From CAYUNW01 sp964446235 (GTDB lineage: Bacteria > Patescibacteriota > Microgenomatia > 2-02-FULL-39-11): a stretch of 64,000 nt of DNA. The first letter of the stretch is position 1; the number at the start of each line of letters is the position of its first letter. Positions 1 to 9,672 of this stretch are shown here, piece by piece. The notes under the pieces are model-generated. The model was not told where the DNA came from and did no database searches. It saw nothing but the letters and a program-made list of their open reading frames with translations. The position numbers and the translations under genes are program-made. The stretch is from positions 1 through 64,000 of the forward strand of contig CAYUNW010000004.1 in the NCBI GenBank assembly GCA_964446235.1, read 5' to 3'.

Positions 1-1166
1 ATGAATTAGCTCATGAAAAATTAGGTCCAATATTAACAACATATTTTGTCGCTGCAGGTTTCAAAGAAGGTTTTTCTGATGAAGAACTATATTACCTTAC
101 AAAAGCCATGGCAGATACAGGATCAAAACTCAAATTTAAAGGTATCGTTGCTGATAAACATTCGACAGGAGGTTTAGCGGGTACTAGAACTACAATGATT
201 TTAGTTCCGATAATTGCTGCTGCAGGTTATAAAATCCCTAAAAATTCATCCAGAGCGATTACAACACCGGCAGGCACAGCTGATACTATGGAAGTATTAG
301 CCCCTGTAACATTATCTCCAAACCAAATAGAAAAAATTGTCGATAAAATCGGAGGTTGTATAGTTTGGGGAGGACATCTAGGACTAGCCCCGGCCGATGA
401 TATTATTATACAGGTTGAAGAACCTTTAGCGTTTGAATCATTTGATAAAATAATAATTTCAATTATGGCAAAAAAAATCGCATCTGGCGCTACACACTTA
501 GTTATAGATATTCCCGTTGGAAGTACTCTTAAAATTAGACATTTTAAGGATGCAGAAATTATTAAGAAAAAATTTTCATTTTTAGCAAAAAAATTTAAAA
601 TCAAAGCAGATTTTGATATTAATCAAGCGCTTGAACCCGCAGGTCATAGCGTAGGACCTGCCTTAGAAGCCATAGATGTTTTGAAAGTATTAGAAGGAAG
701 ACCCGATAGGCCATTCATGCTTGAGGCAAAAGCGCTTAGACTGGCCGGTAAATTACTCGATCTTTGTTTATCCGAAGATAATAAAAAGAACAAAATAAAT
801 GGTGAAGAATTGGCAAAAGAAATTCTATATAGCGGCAAAGCTCATAATAAAATGAAAGAAATTATTAAAGCTCAAGGTGGTAACCATGGCATTGAAGTAA
901 GTGATATTAAATTAGGTCAATATAAATTTGAAATTCCTTGTAAAAAAAGCGGTACAATAACATCCTTCAATAATAAAGACTTAACAATTATTGCGAGAAT
1001 TTTAGGTTGTCCAACTGATAAAAAAGCCGGAATATATTTAGAAAGACGTGTAGATGAACATATTGATAAAGGAGACATATTATGTGTTTTATATTCATCA
1101 GATAAGTGGCGACTTGAAGAAGCTAAAGAATCCTTAATTCACGCACCAATTTATAAAATTGAATAG
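1..1166 (+). CDS. deoA: AMP phosphorylase (thymidine phosphorylase family), 3' part
   Basis: The reading frame is open from the left edge (codons in phase with base 3), so the N-terminus lies outside the window. The protein would split AMP with phosphate into adenine and ribose-1,5-bisphosphate, the first step of the archaeal-type AMP pathway. The visible part carries the phosphate-binding signature DKHSTGGLAGTRTT and the block SSRAITTPAGTADTMEVLAP typical of AMP and thymidine phosphorylases. The C-terminal domain with IARILGCPTDKKAGIYLERR matches the AMP phosphorylase type. The partner enzymes, R15P isomerase and RuBisCO, lie about 49-52 kb downstream, so the pathway is complete in the window although the genes are not in one operon. 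Preference for AMP over a pyrimidine nucleoside is inferred from the family and the partner genes. Confidence 0.88.
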   Translation, partial: ELAHEKLGPILTTYFVAAGFKEGFSDEELYYLTKAMADTGSKLKFKGIVADKHSTGGLAGTRTTMILVPIIAAAGYKIPKNSSRAITTPAGTADTMEVLAPVTLSPNQIEKIVDKIGGCIVWGGHLGLAPADDIIIQVEEPLAFESFDKIIISIMAKKIASGATHLVIDIPVGSTLKIRHFKDAEIIKKKFSFLAKKFKIKADFDINQALEPAGHSVGPALEAIDVLKVLEGRPDRPFMLEAKALRLAGKLLDLCLSEDNKKNKINGEELAKEILYSGKAHNKMKEIIKAQGGNHGIEVSDIKLGQYKFEIPCKKSGTITSFNNKDLTIIARILGCPTDKKAGIYLERRVDEHIDKGDILCVLYSSDKWRLEEAKESLIHAPIYKIE

Positions 1167-1311
1167 ATTTTTAATGATTGAAATTTTTATAAGTTAGACA
1201 ATCAATAAAACCTAAGGATTGAAAAATCATAAAAATCTGTTAAGATTGTTTGGAAAAATCATTCATAATTTCATACTTGAAAAAGATAAATAAATTATCA
1301 CTTTTAAAAAA

Positions 1312-2274
1312 ATGAAAAGAAAATTTATTATCCTTTTTTCCACTGTATTAATAATATCTTTCTTTATATATTTATGGTGGAAACAGGCAGTTAAACCGTA
1401 TAATCCTCATGATAATAATTCCATTCAATTTACTATCGAACGAGGGGAAAACTCCAGATTAATCGCTGATAAACTAGCTAAAAAAAGCCTTATCCGCTCG
1501 CCAGTCGCTTTTTTTATATTAGCCAGATTCGGAGGATTAGCTGATAAAATTCAAGCAGGTACATTTCAACTCTCACCTTCTATGGATTTATATACTATTG
1601 GAGAGCTTTTAAAAACAGGAAAACAAGATGTGCTTATTACTATAATCGAAGGTATACGTAAAGAAGAAGTAGCTTCGATATTATCGAAAGAATTGAATAT
1701 GTCTGAAGCTGAATTTATTAATCGTTCTAAAGAAGGTTATATATTTCCTGATACTTATTCATTTCCAAAAACCGCTTCTGTTACGGAGGTTTTAGATATT
1801 ATTAATAATAACTTTTCCAAAAAAGTTAATCAGGATATTATAAATAAAGCAAAAAATATTAATTTATCTTTAGACCAATTAATTACTATCGCATCTCTTG
1901 TTGAAAGAGAAGCAAAATTAGATCAGGATAGACCGCTAATAGCCAGCGTTATATTAAACCGTTTAAAAGATGGAATGAAGCTTGATATCGACGCAACGGT
2001 TCAATATGCTCTTGGTTATCAAATTAAAGATAAAACCTGGTGGAAAAAAGATTTAACAATAAATGATCTGCAAATAAATTCTACTTACAATACCTATATA
2101 AATCCAGGTCTACCACCAACCCCTATATGTAATCCCGGTATTGCTGTTATAAATGCTATATTAAAAGCTCCAAATACTGAATATTATTATTATCTTGCAG
2201 ATAAAACTGGAAAATCATATTTTGCCAAAGATTACTCTGAACACCAAACAAACATAAAAAAGTATTTGGAATAG
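1312..2274 (+). CDS. mltG: Endolytic murein transglycosylase MltG
   Basis: This is a YceG/MltG-family enzyme that cuts nascent peptidoglycan glycan strands at the outer face of the membrane. One N-terminal membrane helix (about residues 5-22) anchors it. A LysM-like region follows, then the catalytic domain with the VEREA motif and the run ASVILNRLKDGMKLDIDATV, and near the C-terminus NTYINPGLPPTPICNPG, all characteristic of the family. At 320 residues it is close to the usual length. A 145-base gap separates it from the AMP phosphorylase gene. The ATG has no clear Shine-Dalgarno site. Confidence 0.93.
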   Translation: MKRKFIILFSTVLIISFFIYLWWKQAVKPYNPHDNNSIQFTIERGENSRLIADKLAKKSLIRSPVAFFILARFGGLADKIQAGTFQLSPSMDLYTIGELLKTGKQDVLITIIEGIRKEEVASILSKELNMSEAEFINRSKEGYIFPDTYSFPKTASVTEVLDIINNNFSKKVNQDIINKAKNINLSLDQLITIASLVEREAKLDQDRPLIASVILNRLKDGMKLDIDATVQYALGYQIKDKTWWKKDLTINDLQINSTYNTYINPGLPPTPICNPGIAVINAILKAPNTEYYYYLADKTGKSYFAKDYSEHQTNIKKYLE

Positions 2275-2284
2275 ATATTTATAT

Positions 2285-3085
2285 TCATTTTATACAGAAA
2301 AAACTACCTATATACTTAATTTCTTCAAGAATTAGTTCATCACCAACAAACGCCGAAGCCGTTCCACCATCTAAATTAACTGCAGAAAAAATATTAACAT
2401 TTTGTAATTTTGAAAATTGATCCAATAAATCTGGTAATTCTGAAAGTAAAGGACCGGAAAATGAATTTTCTTTTCCGTAAAATGCAATAAATAAAGCTAA
2501 ATTATCGCTTGTTATAGCCACTGCAATTCTTCTTGCATATCTATCATTTTTTATCGAATATTTATACTTTTCTCCGTTCAATATTAAAATTGGACCAGTT
2601 TGTAAAGCAAATCTAATACTATCAAAATTAATTTCGGTTGATATATTAATGATATTATTATAATCAGCGCTGAAAATTCCTCTCATCAAGTTATGACCGA
2701 CATAATTTCTAACCAATACATCATTCGTAAAAAACAATCCTAATGGTCTATCGTCACTGGTATAAAACCCACCGCTAGTTAAATATTTACATTCGTTATC
2801 TATATAAAAATCCCGCATATTTTTTTTAAAACCAGTATTTAAATGAAGATTAATACGATCGGCACTAATTGGTTTGATCCAAGATGCAAAATATTGTTGA
2901 CTTGCTCTTAATTCAATAGTATTTAAAGGTAATTCAGATTCTTTTTTAGAATCAATAGACAATACATCACTCTCTTCTTTTTGTATATTTTTAATATATA
3001 TACCAAAAAAAACAGAAATTGACACAATAACAACAAATATGAAAATAATATATTTATTATAATAATATTTATTTTTAATTTTCAT
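2285..3085 (-). CDS. Phosphodiester glycosidase-like (NAGPA/DUF2233 type) membrane-anchored protein
   Basis: The 266-residue protein has an N-terminal membrane helix (about residues 12-29) followed by an extracellular domain. The pattern TGPILILNGEKYK, then RRIAVAITSDN, then NVNIFSAVNLDGGTASAFV is the signature of the phosphodiester glycosidase (NAGPA/DUF2233) family. Members hydrolyse or bind sugar phosphodiesters, and envelope glycan trimming is a plausible role here. The substrate cannot be read from sequence. The gene converges on mltG with 10 bases between the stops. Confidence 0.7.
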   Translation of the reverse strand: MKIKNKYYYNKYIIFIFVVIVSISVFFGIYIKNIQKEESDVLSIDSKKESELPLNTIELRASQQYFASWIKPISADRINLHLNTGFKKNMRDFYIDNECKYLTSGGFYTSDDRPLGLFFTNDVLVRNYVGHNLMRGIFSADYNNIINISTEINFDSIRFALQTGPILILNGEKYKYSIKNDRYARRIAVAITSDNLALFIAFYGKENSFSGPLLSELPDLLDQFSKLQNVNIFSAVNLDGGTASAFVGDELILEEIKYIGSFFCIK

Positions 3086-3167
3086 TCACACTAAAATAAT
3101 ACTATAAACATCAATAAACAAATAGTTTTTAAAGTAGGATAATTTTAAAAAAGTAAATTGCAAAAAT

Positions 3168-3539
3168 TTATTTTCCACCTATTAATTGCATAATATTATC
3201 ATCACAGTCATAAAACGTAGCAAAATATTTATCAAATGTCGGAGCTTTAAACGGTTTTGCTAAAAATTTCACTCCTTTTTTCTTTAAATATTCATACGTC
3301 TTTTGTACGGAGTCAACTTCGATATTGAACATAATCCGATGCATGTCTTTGTTTTTCCCTTTTACTTTATTATGTTTTCCAACCCATAAATACATTTTTC
3401 CAAGTGCTAATCCGATTCCTGTATCATTAGGATGATTAATCTCTTCAATTTTCTGAAGTTCCAACTTATCGATATACCAATTTGCTAGTCTTTTATAATT
3501 TTCAGACCATATTAAAATTGCTGTAACGGTTCTAAACAT
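3168..3539 (-). CDS. VOC (glyoxalase/bleomycin-resistance) family protein
   Basis: This is a single VOC module of 123 residues, counted from the ATG at 3539. A TTG 24 bases upstream is less likely because it would overlap the end of dnaJ. The paired beta-alpha-beta-beta-beta pattern ends in FATFYDCDDNIMQLIG, the usual metal-binding C-terminal strand. The substrate is unknown; the family includes dioxygenases, isomerases and resistance proteins. The gene follows dnaJ by 14 bases, so it probably rides on the heat-shock transcript. It shares an HNKVKGKN block with the VOC gene at 54995. Confidence 0.72.
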   Translation of the reverse strand: MFRTVTAILIWSENYKRLANWYIDKLELQKIEEINHPNDTGIGLALGKMYLWVGKHNKVKGKNKDMHRIMFNIEVDSVQKTYEYLKKKGVKFLAKPFKAPTFDKYFATFYDCDDNIMQLIGGK

Positions 3540-3553
3540 ATTTTTATAAAAAT

Positions 3554-4450
3554 TTAAAACCAACTATTTTTTTTAACTGATTCCATTTGAAATTCTTCTA
3601 GTAGTTGTTTCTGTTTTGCGTTAAGTTTTGTCGGAATTTCGATTCTAATTCTTATGTACTGATCGCCTCTTCCTGAACCTCTAACATAAGGAACACCTTT
3701 ACTTTTTAATCTTACTAAAGCTCCTGGTTGAGTACCAGATTGAATCTTAATTCTTAAATCACCATCAATGGTAGGAACACTTATAATATCCCCTAAAATC
3801 GCCTGAATAAAACTTATATTTACATCACATATCAGATCATATCCTTCTCTTTTAAATATTTTACTTTTTTTAACGTTAACAATAACATCATAATCAGAAA
3901 ATCTGATTCTATTTCCGTCATCCACTCCTTTGGGAATTTTGATTTTTTGTTCCTTTCCTGATATTACTACCAGTTTTTCTGTACCATGTACTGCTTCTTC
4001 AAAAGTTATAGTTATATTATAAATAGGTCTTCTTTTCACTCTTGAACCAAATGGCGATGATCCGCCAAAAAATTGTTCAAAAATATCAAACGGATCAGAA
4101 AAACCACCAAAATCAAACCCCTCAAATGGAGAGCCGCCACCCGATGAAGAATAAGTATAAGTGAATGGACCATATTGACCAGTTTGTTGTTGTCCACCAA
4201 AAGGACCATTTGAAGAAAATCCTCCTCCAGGACGAAACGCCTCTTCACCAAATTGATCGTATGATTCTCTTTTTTTTGCATCCGATAGAACTTCATATGC
4301 TTTGTTGATCTCTTTGAATCTTTCAGCAGCTTTTGTATCCTTATTTCTATCAGGATGCCATTCTAATGCTAATTTCCTATATGCTCTTTTAATCTCCTGA
4401 TCTGATGCATTTTTTTTTACCCCTAAAATATCATAATAATTTCTGGACAT
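3554..4450 (-). CDS. dnaJ: DnaJ-type co-chaperone without zinc finger (CbpA-like)
   Basis: This J-domain protein stimulates the ATPase of DnaK. The J domain occupies about residues 4-70 with the HPD motif at 32-34. A Gly/Phe/Ser-rich linker runs to about residue 135, then the substrate-binding C-terminal domains. The four CxxCxGxG repeats of classical DnaJ are absent and the length is 298 residues instead of about 375, so this is a class B protein. It is the last chaperone gene of the operon, separated from dnaK by 71 bases that hold a GC-rich hairpin. There is no Shine-Dalgarno site, but a TATAAT-like box lies 5 bases before the ATG, so an internal start for transcription is possible. Confidence 0.93.
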   Translation of the reverse strand: MSRNYYDILGVKKNASDQEIKRAYRKLALEWHPDRNKDTKAAERFKEINKAYEVLSDAKKRESYDQFGEEAFRPGGGFSSNGPFGGQQQTGQYGPFTYTYSSSGGGSPFEGFDFGGFSDPFDIFEQFFGGSSPFGSRVKRRPIYNITITFEEAVHGTEKLVVISGKEQKIKIPKGVDDGNRIRFSDYDVIVNVKKSKIFKREGYDLICDVNISFIQAILGDIISVPTIDGDLRIKIQSGTQPGALVRLKSKGVPYVRGSGRGDQYIRIRIEIPTKLNAKQKQLLEEFQMESVKKNSWF

Positions 4451-4467
4451 AATTTATTATATTAAAA

Positions 4468-4484
4468 GGCGCGCAAAGCGCGCC
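4468..4484 (-). terminator. GC-rich hairpin between dnaK and dnaJ, possible attenuator
   Basis: Read on the minus strand, the stem GGCGCGC / GCGCGCC closes a TTT loop and is followed by TTTTAATAT. It is a perfect 7-bp all-GC stem in very AT-rich DNA. An outer pair of 8-base complementary arms (attaaaag at 4461-4468 and cttttaat at 4491-4498) could extend it. It looks like a weak intrinsic terminator or an RNA processing and stability site that would lower dnaJ expression relative to dnaK. Confidence 0.6.
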
Positions 4485-4521
4485 GGTTATCTTTTAATTT
4501 TTATTAATAACCTGACTTTAT

Positions 4522-6417
4522 TTATTGATCAACAACTTCACCTTCCTCAACATCTGTTTTATTCTTTTCATCCTTTTTTTTAGTATCATCAGTTTTTGTT
4601 TGTGTATTATCAGCTTGTGGTTCCTGTTTTTGATACATTGCCTGACCGATTTTTTGTAAACTTTCAGATAGTTGAGCGGTTTTTTCTTCAATTTCCTTTG
4701 AGTCTGCAGTATCTGAAATTGACTTAAGATTTTTGATTTTTTCTTCAACTTCTTTTTTTACATCATCAGAAATTTTATCTTTTGCATCTTTTAATGATTT
4801 TTCAGCGACATAAATCATATTATCAGCTTTGTTTTTAGCTTCTATCTTCTCTTTCTTCTCCTGATCCTCTTTAGAATTTGCTTCAGCTTCCTTAGTCATT
4901 CTGTCAATTTCCTCTTTAGATAATCCGGTAGATGAAGTAATCCTGATACTTTGACTTTTACCTGTTGCCTTATCCTTTGCCGAAACGTTCAAGATTCCAT
5001 TAGCATCAATATCAAACATTACTTCAATTTGTGGTACTCCTCTTGGGGCTGGTGGAATCCCATCCAAAATAAACCTACCCAGCGACTTATTATCCACTGC
5101 CATGGGTCTTTCACCTTGTAAAATATTTATTTCAACAGAAGTTTGATTATCAGCCGCTGTTGAAAAAACTTCAGATTTTGAGGTAGGAATCGTTGTATTT
5201 CTAAGTATCAATGGCGTTGAAACACCACCTAAAGTTTCTACACCTAAAGTCAAAGGAGTTACATCTAATAACACAACATCTTTCACATCGCCGGTTAAAA
5301 CACCACCTTGTACTGCTGCGCCAATTGCAACAACTTCGTCCGGATTAACTGATTTATTTGGTTCTTTACCGAAAAATTCCTTTACTTTTTCGATAACCTT
5401 CGGCATCCTGGTCATACCGCCAACCAAAACAACTTCATCAATTTTATCTTTTGTAATTTTGGCATCTTTCAAACAAGCTTCAACAGGAGGTATTGTTCCC
5501 TCTATTAAATCAGCTACCAAACTCTCCATTTTTGCACGAGTTAATTTTTTCACTAGATGTAACGGACCGTCTTTTCCTTGAGTAATAAACGGTAGATTTA
5601 TTTCTGATTCCAAAGATGTTGAAAGTTCAATTTTCACTTTCTCTGCTGCGTCTCTTAGTCTTTGTAATGCTTGTGGATCTTTTCTGAGATCAACTCCATT
5701 TTCTTTTTTGAAATCATCTGCTAACCAATCTAATATCACCTTATCAAAGTCATCCCCACCCAAATGCGTGTCGCCATTAGTAGCTTTTACTTCATATACG
5801 CCTTCTCCTAACTCTAATATTGAAATATCAAAAGTACCCCCACCTAAATCATATACAGCTACAGTATGCGCATGTTTTTTATCTAAACCATATGCTAACG
5901 CTGCGGCGGTAGGTTCATTTATGATTCTTTTTACTTCAAGACCAGCGATTTCACCTGCTTGTTTTGTTGCTTGTCTTTGAGAATCATCAAAATATGCCGG
6001 TACAGTTATCACCGCTTGATCAACTTTTCCCCCCAAATAATCTTCTGCGTCTTCTTTGATTTTTTTCAATATCATGGCTGATATTTCTTGAGGTGTATAA
6101 GATTTTCCTTCTACTTCCACTACTGCCATATCGCTTCTACCAGCTTTTATAATATAAGGTAACCATTCACTATCTCTTTTTACAGATTTATCTGAATATT
6201 TCCTTCCAATGAGTCTCTTTATTGAAAATATAATATTTTTTGGATTTACAACAATTTGTCTTTTTGCAACATCACCAACTATTCTTTTTACCGGATCTAC
6301 CACAGAAGGAATAACATTTCTTCCTTCTTTTGAATGAATAACTTTTGGACTACCTCCTTCCATTACCGCCACGCAACTATTTGTAGTTCCAAGATCAATT
6401 CCTATTATTTTTGACAT
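4522..6417 (-). CDS. dnaK: Hsp70 chaperone DnaK
   Basis: This is the cytosolic ATP-dependent chaperone, 631 residues, full length. The nucleotide-binding domain opens with [19 protein letters not shown] and contains [12 protein letters not shown] and [11 protein letters not shown]. The substrate-binding domain has the usual [14 protein letters not shown] block, followed by the helical lid and an acidic/lysine-rich tail. A good Shine-Dalgarno site (aaggaggt) precedes the ATG, and the grpE stop is 13 bases upstream. It is the third gene of the hrcA-grpE-dnaK-dnaJ operon. Confidence 0.99.
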   Translation of the reverse strand: MSKIIGIDLGTTNSCVAVMEGGSPKVIHSKEGRNVIPSVVDPVKRIVGDVAKRQIVVNPKNIIFSIKRLIGRKYSDKSVKRDSEWLPYIIKAGRSDMAVVEVEGKSYTPQEISAMILKKIKEDAEDYLGGKVDQAVITVPAYFDDSQRQATKQAGEIAGLEVKRIINEPTAAALAYGLDKKHAHTVAVYDLGGGTFDISILELGEGVYEVKATNGDTHLGGDDFDKVILDWLADDFKKENGVDLRKDPQALQRLRDAAEKVKIELSTSLESEINLPFITQGKDGPLHLVKKLTRAKMESLVADLIEGTIPPVEACLKDAKITKDKIDEVVLVGGMTRMPKVIEKVKEFFGKEPNKSVNPDEVVAIGAAVQGGVLTGDVKDVVLLDVTPLTLGVETLGGVSTPLILRNTTIPTSKSEVFSTAADNQTSVEINILQGERPMAVDNKSLGRFILDGIPPAPRGVPQIEVMFDIDANGILNVSAKDKATGKSQSIRITSSTGLSKEEIDRMTKEAEANSKEDQEKKEKIEAKNKADNMIYVAEKSLKDAKDKISDDVKKEVEEKIKNLKSISDTADSKEIEEKTAQLSESLQKIGQAMYQKQEPQADNTQTKTDDTKKKDEKNKTDVEEGEVVDQ

Positions 6418-6430
6418 ATAAATTACCTCC

Positions 6431-6913
6431 TTAATTATTTTTAATATTGTTTGATTTTCCGATTTTTACTTTTGCAACTCTGATAATCTTCCCGTACATC
6501 ATGTACGCTGGTTGAAACTGTTCAATTACTTTATTCTCCAATTCTTTATCCACATCTAAAGTATCAACACATTCCATAATATAAGGATCAAAATCCTTAT
6601 TTAACACATCAATCTTTTCGATATTCATCTCATGAAAAATATCGAAAAGATTTTGTAACGTCAATTGTAAACCTTCATTTTTAATAATTTTTTGAGCTCT
6701 TTCTATATCATCAATTACAGGTATTATTTTTATTACAAATTCTTTAGCTGCAAATTTTGTTTCCTGATCTCTAATTGAATTTATACGTTTCTCCAAATTT
6801 TGATAATCCGCCAATGCTCTTAAATATTTTTCTTTCCATAATTCCGCATCTTTTTTATTGTTTAAAACAGGTTGTTGGTCTTGTATTTTATTTTTAGATT
6901 TATCTTTATTCAT
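6431..6913 (-). CDS. grpE: Nucleotide exchange factor GrpE
   Basis: GrpE releases ADP from DnaK. At 160 residues it shows the expected charged N-terminal coiled coil (about 20-70, with [19 protein letters not shown]), then the dimer helices, then the C-terminal beta domain with [18 protein letters not shown]. The ATG directly abuts the hrcA stop codon, and the ribosome-binding AGGAG sits inside the hrcA coding end, which implies translational coupling. Confidence 0.96.
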   Translation of the reverse strand: MNKDKSKNKIQDQQPVLNNKKDAELWKEKYLRALADYQNLEKRINSIRDQETKFAAKEFVIKIIPVIDDIERAQKIIKNEGLQLTLQNLFDIFHEMNIEKIDVLNKDFDPYIMECVDTLDVDKELENKVIEQFQPAYMMYGKIIRVAKVKIGKSNNIKNN

Positions 6914-7651
6914 TTACCAACTCCTAGCAACATCATTAATGATATTACCCATATATCTCACTAAAGGAATAACTCGAGAATAGTTTAATCTGCTTGGACC
7001 AACAACACCTATTGAACCATGATGTTCCGATAATGATGAAAAATGTGCGAATACTCCACCGCAATAATTCTGCAATTTCTTTCCTATTTGATCAGCAAGT
7101 AAAACTGATAATATATCTTCATCACTTACATGACTTGATAGAACACTCCACCAATAATCATATTCATCTAATGTATCAAGTAAATTTTTAGTTACATCTA
7201 TATCATAAAATTCAGGCATCTGTAATATATTACCCATTCCTGAAACATAGATATCTCCTTCATCCGTAGCTGCTATCGAAAGTACTCCTGTTTTTTCAGC
7301 TAATGTCTTGACTGCTTCTTTTAAAAATTTATCCATTTCTGCTCGATAATCCCAAATTTTTTGCTTAACAACTACTTCATCAGATAAAGGCAGTTCTTTC
7401 TGTTTTAATAGTTTATCAACATATAACTTAAGGGCTAAAGATGTCGGAGTTCTACCTGCAGATGTATGATTTTGTTTTAAATAACCACTCTGTGTCAATC
7501 TCACCATTTCATTTCTGATTGTAGCCGGAGAAATACCAAGATTATATTTTTTATCCAAAGTTTCAGAACCCACAGGTTCTGCAGTTTCAATATATTCTTC
7601 GATTATTGCTTTTAATATATATAATTGCCTTTCTGTTAAAATTTCATTCAT
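6914..7651 (-). CDS. hrcA: Heat-inducible transcription repressor HrcA, compact form
   Basis: HrcA represses chaperone genes by binding CIRCE. The winged-helix domain (about residues 1-75) has ERQLYILKAIIEEYIETAEP and the HTSAGRTPT block that follows the recognition region. The C-terminal GAF-like part ends in HGSIGVVGPSRLNYSRVIPL, the conserved end of the family. The total is 245 residues against about 340 usually, so roughly 90-100 residues of the middle region are missing, but both ends are intact. It is the first gene of the operon and has a CIRCE site in its own promoter, so it should be autoregulated. Confidence 0.93.
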   Translation of the reverse strand: MNEILTERQLYILKAIIEEYIETAEPVGSETLDKKYNLGISPATIRNEMVRLTQSGYLKQNHTSAGRTPTSLALKLYVDKLLKQKELPLSDEVVVKQKIWDYRAEMDKFLKEAVKTLAEKTGVLSIAATDEGDIYVSGMGNILQMPEFYDIDVTKNLLDTLDEYDYWWSVLSSHVSDEDILSVLLADQIGKKLQNYCGGVFAHFSSLSEHHGSIGVVGPSRLNYSRVIPLVRYMGNIINDVARSW

Positions 7652-7669
7652 ATTATACCTTCCTAAAAA

Positions 7670-7696
7670 TTAGCACTAAGATATCATGACTGCTAA
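7670..7696 (-). promoter_or_regulatory. CIRCE operator of the hrcA operon
   Basis: TTAGCACTA and GACTGCTAA are separated by 9 bases. The CIRCE consensus is TTAGCACTC-N9-GAGTGCTAA, so each arm has one mismatch. It lies 18 bases upstream of the hrcA start, inside the predicted promoter, where HrcA would block RNA polymerase. Confidence 0.93.
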
Positions 7697-7706
7697 TAAT
7701 TGTCAA
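7678..7706 (-). promoter_or_regulatory. Promoter of the hrcA operon
   Basis: On the minus strand TTGACA (7706-7701) and TATCTT (7683-7678) are 17 bases apart. CIRCE covers most of the spacer and the -10 box. Confidence 0.72.
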
Positions 7707-7728
7707 GATAGTTTTTATTCTGTAGTAT
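7700..7728 (+). promoter_or_regulatory. Promoter of the glycoside hydrolase gene, overlapping the hrcA promoter
   Basis: TTGTCA (7700-7705), a 17-base spacer and TAGTAT (7723-7728) are followed after 6 bases by the GTG start, so the transcript is probably leaderless. The -35 box is the same near-palindrome TTGTCAA that provides TTGACA for hrcA in the other direction. Confidence 0.6.
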
Positions 7729-7734
7729 ATTAAT

Positions 7735-9663
7735 GTGAACAATAAGATTCTTAAACTATTAATTCCTCTAATATCTTTACCTATCATAGTCTTAGCTGCT
7801 TTGACTATTCAACAAATTACATCAAAAGCAAGTTATAAACCGGCAAACATTATAGTTGATATTAATAATCTCACTGTACCTATTCTGGAATCTTTTTCAT
7901 GTTTTGCCCAAGGAGGAGAAGAACCCCCTCCGATGCTTGTAAATACTATTGATAAGATGAAGAATTTAAACCCAAAATATGTCAGACTTGACCATATATA
8001 TGATTCTTACGACATTGTTAAGTTTGAAAATAACGAGTATAAATTTGATTTTAAAAAACTGGACGAAACTGTCGATCACATCATACAAATGGGGGCAAAA
8101 CCATTTTTTAGTCTAACCTATATGCCTCGAATATTTAACCAAAACAATTCACTGATAGATCCTCCTGATAATTGGCAAAATTGGAAAAATCTAGTGCAAA
8201 ATACCATAGAACATTACAGTGGAATTGAAAATAAAAATATTTCAGGAATTTACTATGAAGTTTGGAATGAACCGGAACTAGTTCAATTTGGAAAATGGAA
8301 TATTGATGGAGGAAAGGATTATCGAATTTTATACTATCATTCAGCGTTAGCTTCAAAAGATGCAAAAAACACACAAATATATTATTTTGGTGGACCGGCA
8401 GTTGGATCTTTTTATCCCAAATGGATTGATCATTTCCTTTCCTACGCTTCACAAAACAAATTAAGAGTAGATTTTTATTCCTATCACAGATATCACAAAA
8501 ACCCTGAAATATTCATGCAGGATATTACAAAAATTCGAAATATAATCAATCAACACCAATCTTTTAAAAACCTACCAATTGTAATTTCGGAATGGGGCAT
8601 TGAATCTGATAATTTAGATATCAATAATTCGAATGCTGCAGCAGCTTTTAGTATAAATACAATATCAAAAATATCAGATTATATTAATCTAGCATGTAAT
8701 TTTGAAATAAAAGACGGTCCCCCGCCAAGCGGTGGAAAATGGGGATTATATACACATGAAAATTCTGAAAATCCGCTTTCCCCAAAACCAAAACAAAAAG
8801 CATTTTACGCACTATCCAAATTAAAAGGCAAAAGAGCGTATTTAATCGGAGATAATCAGTATATTTCCGCCATTGCTTCATATGACTCACAAAAAACAGT
8901 GATTATTATATCTAATTACGATTTAACTAACACACATTATGAGAATTTCCCAATCACTATTACGGGATTAACACCGTCAACATATAATCTCTCATATGAA
9001 TATCCATTGGATGGTAGAAAAGAAACTACTGAATTAGTTTCTACCAACGGAAATATATCAAAAAATTTCAGCTTATCACCAAATACAATTCTAATCATTG
9101 AAATTCAACCTTCTGCGTCAATTGCTTCTTTTGTATCAGGAAACAGCTTGTATGATTCTGATAAAGCAATTATTTTAAATAATAGCCTGGGATTAAACTT
9201 CACTTCTCCTCTTTTTAGACTTAAATCAACAGGTGAAGTATCTTTTGATATCAAGCCTTTCTGGGATAATAACGATCCGAATTCTTTTACAATATTCGAT
9301 GTACCATATTCAACAACATCGGGAATTTTGAACCGATTATTTTTAGTTAAACAAAAAAGAGCAAATAATAATATGTTAATTTTCGGTGTAGGAAGAAATG
9401 AAATTGAAGAAATTAGCGTCATGCTTCCTATCAATAATTGGGATAAAAATAATTGGTATAAAATTGTAACTAGTTGGGATGTATACGGATTACAATTATC
9501 TGTCGATTCTGATAAAACTATCAAGAATCAGACTGTATTAGATATTAGAAATGGAAATTTTATTAATTTTTATCCAATTAATGCTGCGATGGACAATCTC
9601 AAAATCACTGTTGGCGGTGATCAAATCATTGAAAGAAATTTCAACGGAGTAAACTCACTTTAA
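7735..9663 (+). CDS. Secreted or anchored clan-A glycoside hydrolase (GH39-like) with C-terminal beta domains
   Basis: The gene starts at GTG (an ATG two bases upstream is out of frame and stops at once). A membrane helix or signal peptide spans about residues 5-24. A TIM-barrel glycosidase domain follows (about 45-370): YYEVWNEPELV holds the expected acid/base Glu and IVISEWGIESD the nucleophile Glu, as in GH39-type and other clan-A xylosidases and glucosidases. The rest, to 642 residues, is beta-rich and ends in a LamG-like region. It probably acts on extracellular polysaccharide. The exact substrate is unknown. Confidence 0.75.
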   Translation: MNNKILKLLIPLISLPIIVLAALTIQQITSKASYKPANIIVDINNLTVPILESFSCFAQGGEEPPPMLVNTIDKMKNLNPKYVRLDHIYDSYDIVKFENNEYKFDFKKLDETVDHIIQMGAKPFFSLTYMPRIFNQNNSLIDPPDNWQNWKNLVQNTIEHYSGIENKNISGIYYEVWNEPELVQFGKWNIDGGKDYRILYYHSALASKDAKNTQIYYFGGPAVGSFYPKWIDHFLSYASQNKLRVDFYSYHRYHKNPEIFMQDITKIRNIINQHQSFKNLPIVISEWGIESDNLDINNSNAAAAFSINTISKISDYINLACNFEIKDGPPPSGGKWGLYTHENSENPLSPKPKQKAFYALSKLKGKRAYLIGDNQYISAIASYDSQKTVIIISNYDLTNTHYENFPITITGLTPSTYNLSYEYPLDGRKETTELVSTNGNISKNFSLSPNTILIIEIQPSASIASFVSGNSLYDSDKAIILNNSLGLNFTSPLFRLKSTGEVSFDIKPFWDNNDPNSFTIFDVPYSTTSGILNRLFLVKQKRANNNMLIFGVGRNEIEEISVMLPINNWDKNNWYKIVTSWDVYGLQLSVDSDKTIKNQTVLDIRNGNFINFYPINAAMDNLKITVGGDQIIERNFNGVNSL

Positions 9664-9672
9664 AATACTATT

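Noticed and set aside
227..604. Open frame on the minus strand opposite the AMP phosphorylase gene
   Set aside because: It lies wholly inside a clear conserved gene, with no ribosome-binding site or recognisable domain; a shadow frame.
1167..1311. Possible terminator between the AMP phosphorylase and mltG genes
   Set aside because: The arms agatttttaatgatt and aatcataaaaatct pair only with a one-base bulge, are almost pure A/T, and are about 45 bases apart; too weak.
4036..4296. 86-codon minus-strand frame inside dnaJ
   Set aside because: It is an alternate frame of the Gly/Phe-rich dnaJ linker, with no start signal of its own.
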